This document shows positions 46,449 through 50,074 of a stretch of 50,074 nt of DNA, one piece after another. A model generated the notes under the pieces. That model did no database searches. It was not told the DNA's origin and was given only the letters and a program-made list of their open reading frames with translations. The stretch is from contig OMIV01000357.1 of assembly GCA_900299185.1 (NCBI GenBank), forward strand, positions 1-50,074, in the 5' to 3' direction. Source of the DNA: Planctomycetaceae bacterium (GTDB lineage: Bacteria; Planctomycetota; Planctomycetia; Planctomycetales; Planctomycetaceae). A program made the translations under genes and the position numbers. Positions within the stretch are counted from its first letter, which is position 1. Each line of letters begins with the position of its first letter.

Positions 46449-48257
46449 ATGGTTCGCCGTCTTGGTTCTTGGTTCTTTTTCCTACTTCTGATCGCAGCAT
46501 CTGCAGGAGCACAGGCCGCAGAGAAGTTGAATGTCGTCTTGATTCTGGCCGACGATTTGGGCTGGGCGGATCTCGGCTGTTACGGCAGCAAGTACCACCG
46601 CACGCCAAATCTTGACCGGCTCGCGACAGAAGGGATGAAGTTCAACGAAGGCTATTCCGCTTGCCCCGTTTGTTCTCCGACTCGTGCTGCATTGATGACC
46701 GGAAAGTATCCGGCCCGACTCAATCTCACTGACTGGTTGCCAGGACGTGGTGATCGTCCCGATCAAAAGCTGCTGCGTCCCAAGATCAACCAACAACTGC
46801 CGCTCGATGAAGTCAGACTCGCAGAGGCTCTTAAGTCCGCCGGTTACGTCACAGGCCACATTGGTAAGTGGCATCTGGGAGGCACCGGATTCGGTCCGCG
46901 AGATCAAGGCTTTGACTTCAACATCGGTGGCGACCACACCGGCACTCCGCTGAGCTACTTCGCTCCGTATCTGGTGAAGCGCGACGGCAAAGAGATCGTG
47001 ATGCCGGGCCTCGAAAACGCCCCCAAAGGTGAGTACCTAACCGACCGCTACGCACTCGAAGCCGAGAAGTTCATCGAAGCCAATCAGACCAAACCCTTCT
47101 TCCTCTACCTACCTCACAACGCCGTTCACACACCCATGAGAGCAAAGGAAGAACTCGTCGCTCAGTACGAGGGCAAGCTGACCTTCGGTAAGCAGTCGAA
47201 TCCGATCTATGCCGCAATGTTGCAGAGTCTCGATGAAGCCGTCGGTCGAGTGCTCGCCAAACTCGAAGCACTCACGATCGCCGATCGCACGCTCGTCATC
47301 TTCACGTCGGACAACGGCGGATTAGCGACGCTCGAAGGCCCCAACACTCCCGCGACGATCAACTCGCCGCAGCGCGAAGGCAAGGGTTGGCTTTACGAAG
47401 GAGGCATTCGAGTCCCGCTGATTGTGAAGTGGCCCGGAGTTACCAAACCCGGCTCTAGCACCGATTCGATGGTCGCGAGTCACGACATCTTTGCCACGAT
47501 TATCGAAGCTTGCGGAGCGAAGGCCCCCCACGGCATCGACGGCCAGAGCTTTTCAAACGTGCTCAAGGACTCTCAAGCGACAGCTCGCAACGAACTGTTC
47601 TGGCACTATCCGCATTACGCCAATCAAGGTGGCAAACCGGGCGGAGCGATTCGCGAGGGCAACTTCAAACTGATCGAATTCTACGAGAACGGCCGCCGTG
47701 AACTCTTCGACGTCAAGCAAGGCGAGAACACCAACCTCGCGGAATCAAAGAAGGATGTCGTCGAACGCTTGGCAGCTAAGCTCGAAGCCTGGCGCAAAGA
47801 AGTCGGAGCCCAAATGATGACTCCGAATCCGAACTACATCCCCAATCCTCAGGGTAAAGACGGAAATATTACACTTCCCGCCAGCACCGCCGAGGTCTTT
47901 GGAGTCATGCTGCGTTATGAGCCTCTGCCTCACAAGAACACGCTGGGCTATTGGGTTAATCCGTCGGACTGGGCAAAGTTCGAATTCGCCGTAACCGAGC
48001 CCGGCACTTTCATCGTCGAGCCTCATCAAGGCTGCGGCACCGGCCAAGGAGGGAGCGTCGTCGCATTCTCGGTTGGCGAGCAAAGCCTAGACATGACAGT
48101 TGAAGACACCGGCCACTTCCAGAACTTCAAGCCGCGTGAAATCGGCACCATCAAGATCGAGAAACCGGGACGATACGAACTGCATGTCAAACCCAAGACC
48201 AAAGCGAAAGCTGCCATCATGGACATCCGCCAAATCATCTTGAAGAAGCAGTCATAG
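46449..48257 (+). CDS. Secreted arylsulfatase (type I sulfatase) with C-terminal extra domain
   Basis: The 602-residue product starts with a signal peptide (GSWFFFLLLIAASAGAQA). The sulfatase motif CSPTRAALMTGKYPAR places the formylglycine cysteine at C75. Calcium ligands D35 and D36 are in ILADDLGWADLGCYG, and VIFTSDNGG is the later metal-binding phrase. Type I sulfatases hydrolyse sulfate esters, often of sulfated polysaccharides in planctomycetes. A separate beta-rich domain of about 105 residues follows at 497-602 (from PLPHKNTLGYWVNPSDWAKF), perhaps for substrate binding. TTGAGGAG ahead of the ATG supports the start. The cofactor-forming enzyme (FGE or anSME) is not in the window. Confidence 0.93.
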   Translation: MVRRLGSWFFFLLLIAASAGAQAAEKLNVVLILADDLGWADLGCYGSKYHRTPNLDRLATEGMKFNEGYSACPVCSPTRAALMTGKYPARLNLTDWLPGRGDRPDQKLLRPKINQQLPLDEVRLAEALKSAGYVTGHIGKWHLGGTGFGPRDQGFDFNIGGDHTGTPLSYFAPYLVKRDGKEIVMPGLENAPKGEYLTDRYALEAEKFIEANQTKPFFLYLPHNAVHTPMRAKEELVAQYEGKLTFGKQSNPIYAAMLQSLDEAVGRVLAKLEALTIADRTLVIFTSDNGGLATLEGPNTPATINSPQREGKGWLYEGGIRVPLIVKWPGVTKPGSSTDSMVASHDIFATIIEACGAKAPHGIDGQSFSNVLKDSQATARNELFWHYPHYANQGGKPGGAIREGNFKLIEFYENGRRELFDVKQGENTNLAESKKDVVERLAAKLEAWRKEVGAQMMTPNPNYIPNPQGKDGNITLPASTAEVFGVMLRYEPLPHKNTLGYWVNPSDWAKFEFAVTEPGTFIVEPHQGCGTGQGGSVVAFSVGEQSLDMTVEDTGHFQNFKPREIGTIKIEKPGRYELHVKPKTKAKAAIMDIRQIILKKQS

Positions 48258-48327
48258 GCAGTCGACGCTTCGTCCATGGCGTAGCATTCGCGTCTAGGAC
48301 TCATGCCGCAGAAATTCCCAGCCATGA

Positions 48328-48356
48328 GCAAGCACCGGAATGCAACCGGTGCTTGC
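48328..48356. repeat. Perfect hairpin between sulfatase and cardiolipin synthase
   Basis: GCAAGCACCGG (48328-48338) pairs with CCGGTGCTTGC (48346-48356) over a seven-base loop. No T-run follows, so it is either a weak terminator or a REP-like palindrome. Confidence 0.75.
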
Positions 48357-48393
48357 CCACTCCACATTCAGACTCAGACACGGAGTAGCCGCG

Positions 48394-49830
48394 ATGACAT
48401 GGGCAGATTGGTCCGTCATCACGATCGGACTCTCATGGCTGATCCGACTGGCAATGATTCCGGTCGTCGTCACTCGCAAAGAGAACCCCACCACCTGCCT
48501 CGCCTGGTTGATGATCGTGTTCTTCGAGCCGTGGTTGGGACTCGCTTTGTACTGGCTCTTCGGTGAAGACCGACTGGTTCGCAAACGACTGAGAGCTCGT
48601 CTGGCCGCGCAAGCCAGCTACGAACCCATCAGTTCGCGACCTGCATCAGTTGAACCGCAGACAGAACAGCAACCGAGTCAGCCGTTTCAACTACTCGCAT
48701 CTCTCGGCCAAACCGTGGGTGAGATGCCGGTGATGAATGGCAACTCGCTGTCGTTCCTCATCGAAACCGAGGCCGTTGTTGAGAGCCTAATTCGAGACAT
48801 CGATGCGGCCCAACATCACGTCCATCTGCTGTTCTATATCTACGCCCTCGACGTGGTCGGCGAACGAGTCACGGAAGCTGTTATTCGAGCCAAACAACGA
48901 GGCGTCGAATGCCGAGTCCTCATTGATGACGTCGGCTCGTGGCAGGCAGTCAGACCGCTGGCAGTTCAGTTCGAGCAAGCCGGTATCGAGTTTGGAGTCT
49001 CACTGCCGGTCAGCTTGCTGCGACGAGGTCTCGCCCGCATCGACATGCGAAATCATCGGAAGCTGGTCGTCATCGATGGCAGCATCGCCTGGACCGGCTC
49101 GCAAAACATCGTCGAAGACACCTACGGCCACCGCGGTGCTGGACGCTGGCGAGACATCATGGCCCGAATCAACGGACCTGCCGTGCGCGAGTTTCAAATC
49201 CTTTTCCTCGAAGACTGGCACGCCGACACCGGCGCTGAAGTCACCGGAACCCAGTACTTTCCCGACCGTCCGACGAGCGGCAATGTCGCCCTACAAGTCA
49301 TTCCATCTGGTCCCGATCGCGATCCGGAATCACTACGTCACCTGATAGTCGAAGCCATCCATACCGCTCGCCGCGAAGTGACGATTACGTCGCCATATTT
49401 CATCCCGGACGAACCACTCACTTGTGCTTTGACTCTCGCGGTCCGCCGAGGTGTCCAAGTCAATCTGATCGTCCCGCGTCGCAGCGATCTGCGCGTTGTC
49501 GACTTCGCCAGTTCGTTTTACATCGGCTACCTACTGAAGCATGGCGTCCGCGTCTTCCGCTTTGAGGACGGTCTACTCCACGCCAAGACATTGACCGTGG
49601 ACGACACTTTCGGAATGTTCGGGTCGGCCAACTACGACGTTCGCTCGTTCCAACTCAACTTTGAATTGAATGTCTCGCTCTACGATCAGCACTCACTGCG
49701 AGAATTGCGCTGGGTGCAGGAGCATTACCGCAGCCAATCGACCGAGTTCTCGCAGACCGAGTGGCAAAACAGCCCGCCTTGGAAACATCTCGCCGCCAAC
49801 CTGGCCAAGCTGTTTAGCCCGCTGCTTTAG
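48394..49830 (+). CDS. cls: Cardiolipin synthase (phospholipase D family)
   Basis: The 478-residue enzyme joins two phosphatidylglycerols to cardiolipin and glycerol at the cytoplasmic membrane. The N-terminus has two hydrophobic segments (VITIGLSWLIRLAMIPVVVT, then LAWLMIVFFEPWLGLALYWL), as in other bacterial Cls proteins. Two HKD motifs are intact: NHRKLVVIDGSIAWTGSQN with H221, K223, D228, and LLHAKTLTVDDTFGMFGSAN with H396, K398, D403. CGGAG eight bases before the ATG at 48394 decides the start. It follows the sulfatase by 136 bases with a hairpin between. It could be a general PLD-type lipid synthase, but Cls is the best fit by layout. Confidence 0.93.
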   Translation: MTWADWSVITIGLSWLIRLAMIPVVVTRKENPTTCLAWLMIVFFEPWLGLALYWLFGEDRLVRKRLRARLAAQASYEPISSRPASVEPQTEQQPSQPFQLLASLGQTVGEMPVMNGNSLSFLIETEAVVESLIRDIDAAQHHVHLLFYIYALDVVGERVTEAVIRAKQRGVECRVLIDDVGSWQAVRPLAVQFEQAGIEFGVSLPVSLLRRGLARIDMRNHRKLVVIDGSIAWTGSQNIVEDTYGHRGAGRWRDIMARINGPAVREFQILFLEDWHADTGAEVTGTQYFPDRPTSGNVALQVIPSGPDRDPESLRHLIVEAIHTARREVTITSPYFIPDEPLTCALTLAVRRGVQVNLIVPRRSDLRVVDFASSFYIGYLLKHGVRVFRFEDGLLHAKTLTVDDTFGMFGSANYDVRSFQLNFELNVSLYDQHSLRELRWVQEHYRSQSTEFSQTEWQNSPPWKHLAANLAKLFSPLL

Positions 49831-49960
49831 CTGGATCCTCGGCGGTAAGTCGGAGAGCTCGCCGTGGCAATTTGGAGATTCTGCGTTGCCGCCCGTTCCA
49901 ATCTCCGCAGTCTCCGCCGCCACGGACATCCGATCGAATTTCGCTGCATCCTATTGCTAG

Positions 49961-50074
49961 GCCGTGTGGACATTAGAGAGGAGTATGGGATAGAGGTCGG
50001 TTTTCCACTCCTGCCACGGAAGGCTCAACATGTTGTCTCGCCACGCGATTTCGGATGTCGACTGGTTTCTTATC
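49961..50074 (+). mobile_element. Left end of a probable IS5-type insertion sequence (cut by window edge)
   Basis: The sequence GCCGTGTGGACATTAGAGAG starts sharply at 49961 after CTAG and looks like an IS terminal repeat. At 50030 an ATG with GGAAGG ahead of it opens MLSRHAISDVDWFLI, close to the start of IS5-group transposases, which begin with an HxxSDxxW-like pattern. Only 15 codons are visible. The right end is outside the window, so neither terminal repeats nor target duplication can be confirmed. Confidence 0.5.
50030..50074 (+). CDS. N-terminus of a probable IS5-family transposase (partial)
   Basis: The 15 visible codons, MLSRHAISDVDWFLI, match the typical beginning of IS5-family transposases, which continue into an LLP-containing motif beyond the window. 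The ribosome site GGAAGG lies six bases ahead. A short match like this is suggestive only. Confidence 0.45.
   Translation, partial: MLSRHAISDVDWFLI

Noticed and set aside
1-50074. CRISPR arrays, tRNA or rRNA genes
   Set aside because: No regular direct repeat with spacers was seen, and no convincing tRNA T-arm context or rRNA-like stretch was found in the intergenic parts.

Overview
The window looks like a chromosomal stretch of a planctomycete (phylum Planctomycetota), probably order Planctomycetales. The evidence is the repertoire of families known almost only from that group: DUF1501, DUF1549/DUF1553, DUF1552 and DUF1592-type cytochrome proteins, DUF1571, a secreted Hint-domain protein, PPC-repeat proteins and an arylsulfatase. 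GC content is moderate, most genes have weak or no Shine-Dalgarno sequence, and many gaps hold short palindromic repeats. I found no rRNA, tRNA, CRISPR array or prophage. The genes mix housekeeping functions with lineage-specific secreted proteins.

Layout. 1-7.1 kb: the 3' end of an unknown gene, an iron-type alcohol dehydrogenase (minus), then three secreted proteins on plus (a frameshifted TPR/coiled-coil protein, a Hint-domain protein, a HEAT-like/VWA protein). 7.1-10.6 kb (minus): a two-domain SagB/ThcOx-type nitroreductase and a membrane-anchored coiled-coil protein. 11-14.7 kb (plus): DNA polymerase I with a degenerate proofreading domain, then an AlkC-like DNA glycosylase. 14.7-18.8 kb: a lipoprotein-like unknown, a Tat-exported unknown, and a DUF1552 protein. 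18.9-21.3 kb (minus): overlapping murC-murB for peptidoglycan synthesis. 21.4-26.5 kb (minus): a secreted nucleoside hydrolase, then a five-gene set read in the order ACP, ketoacyl-ACP synthase III, FabG-like reductase, left-handed beta-helix acyltransferase, PIG-L deacetylase. 26.5-31.2 kb: a DUF1592-type cytochrome protein (minus) divergent from a C-terminally short SecA (plus). 31.3-35.7 kb: a DUF1571 protein (minus) and clpC (plus). 36-39.8 kb: a DUF1549/DUF1553 plus DUF1501 pair. 39.9-46.2 kb (minus): eukaryotic-type glutamine synthetase, a DapA-like aldolase, a PPC-repeat protein and an ornithine-cyclodeaminase-family protein. 46.4-49.8 kb (plus): an arylsulfatase and a cardiolipin synthase. 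The last about 115 bases look like the left end of an IS5-type insertion sequence cut by the window edge.

The most system-like object is the five-gene set at 22.7-26.5 kb. It has a good promoter-like sequence ahead of the ACP gene, a coupled stop/start, and intact catalytic residues in four of its enzymes. I infer that it builds a short (3-hydroxy)acyl chain on a dedicated ACP and transfers it to an amino or hydroxyl group of a sugar after PIG-L removes an acetyl group. All function statements come from reading motifs by eye; no database search was run.
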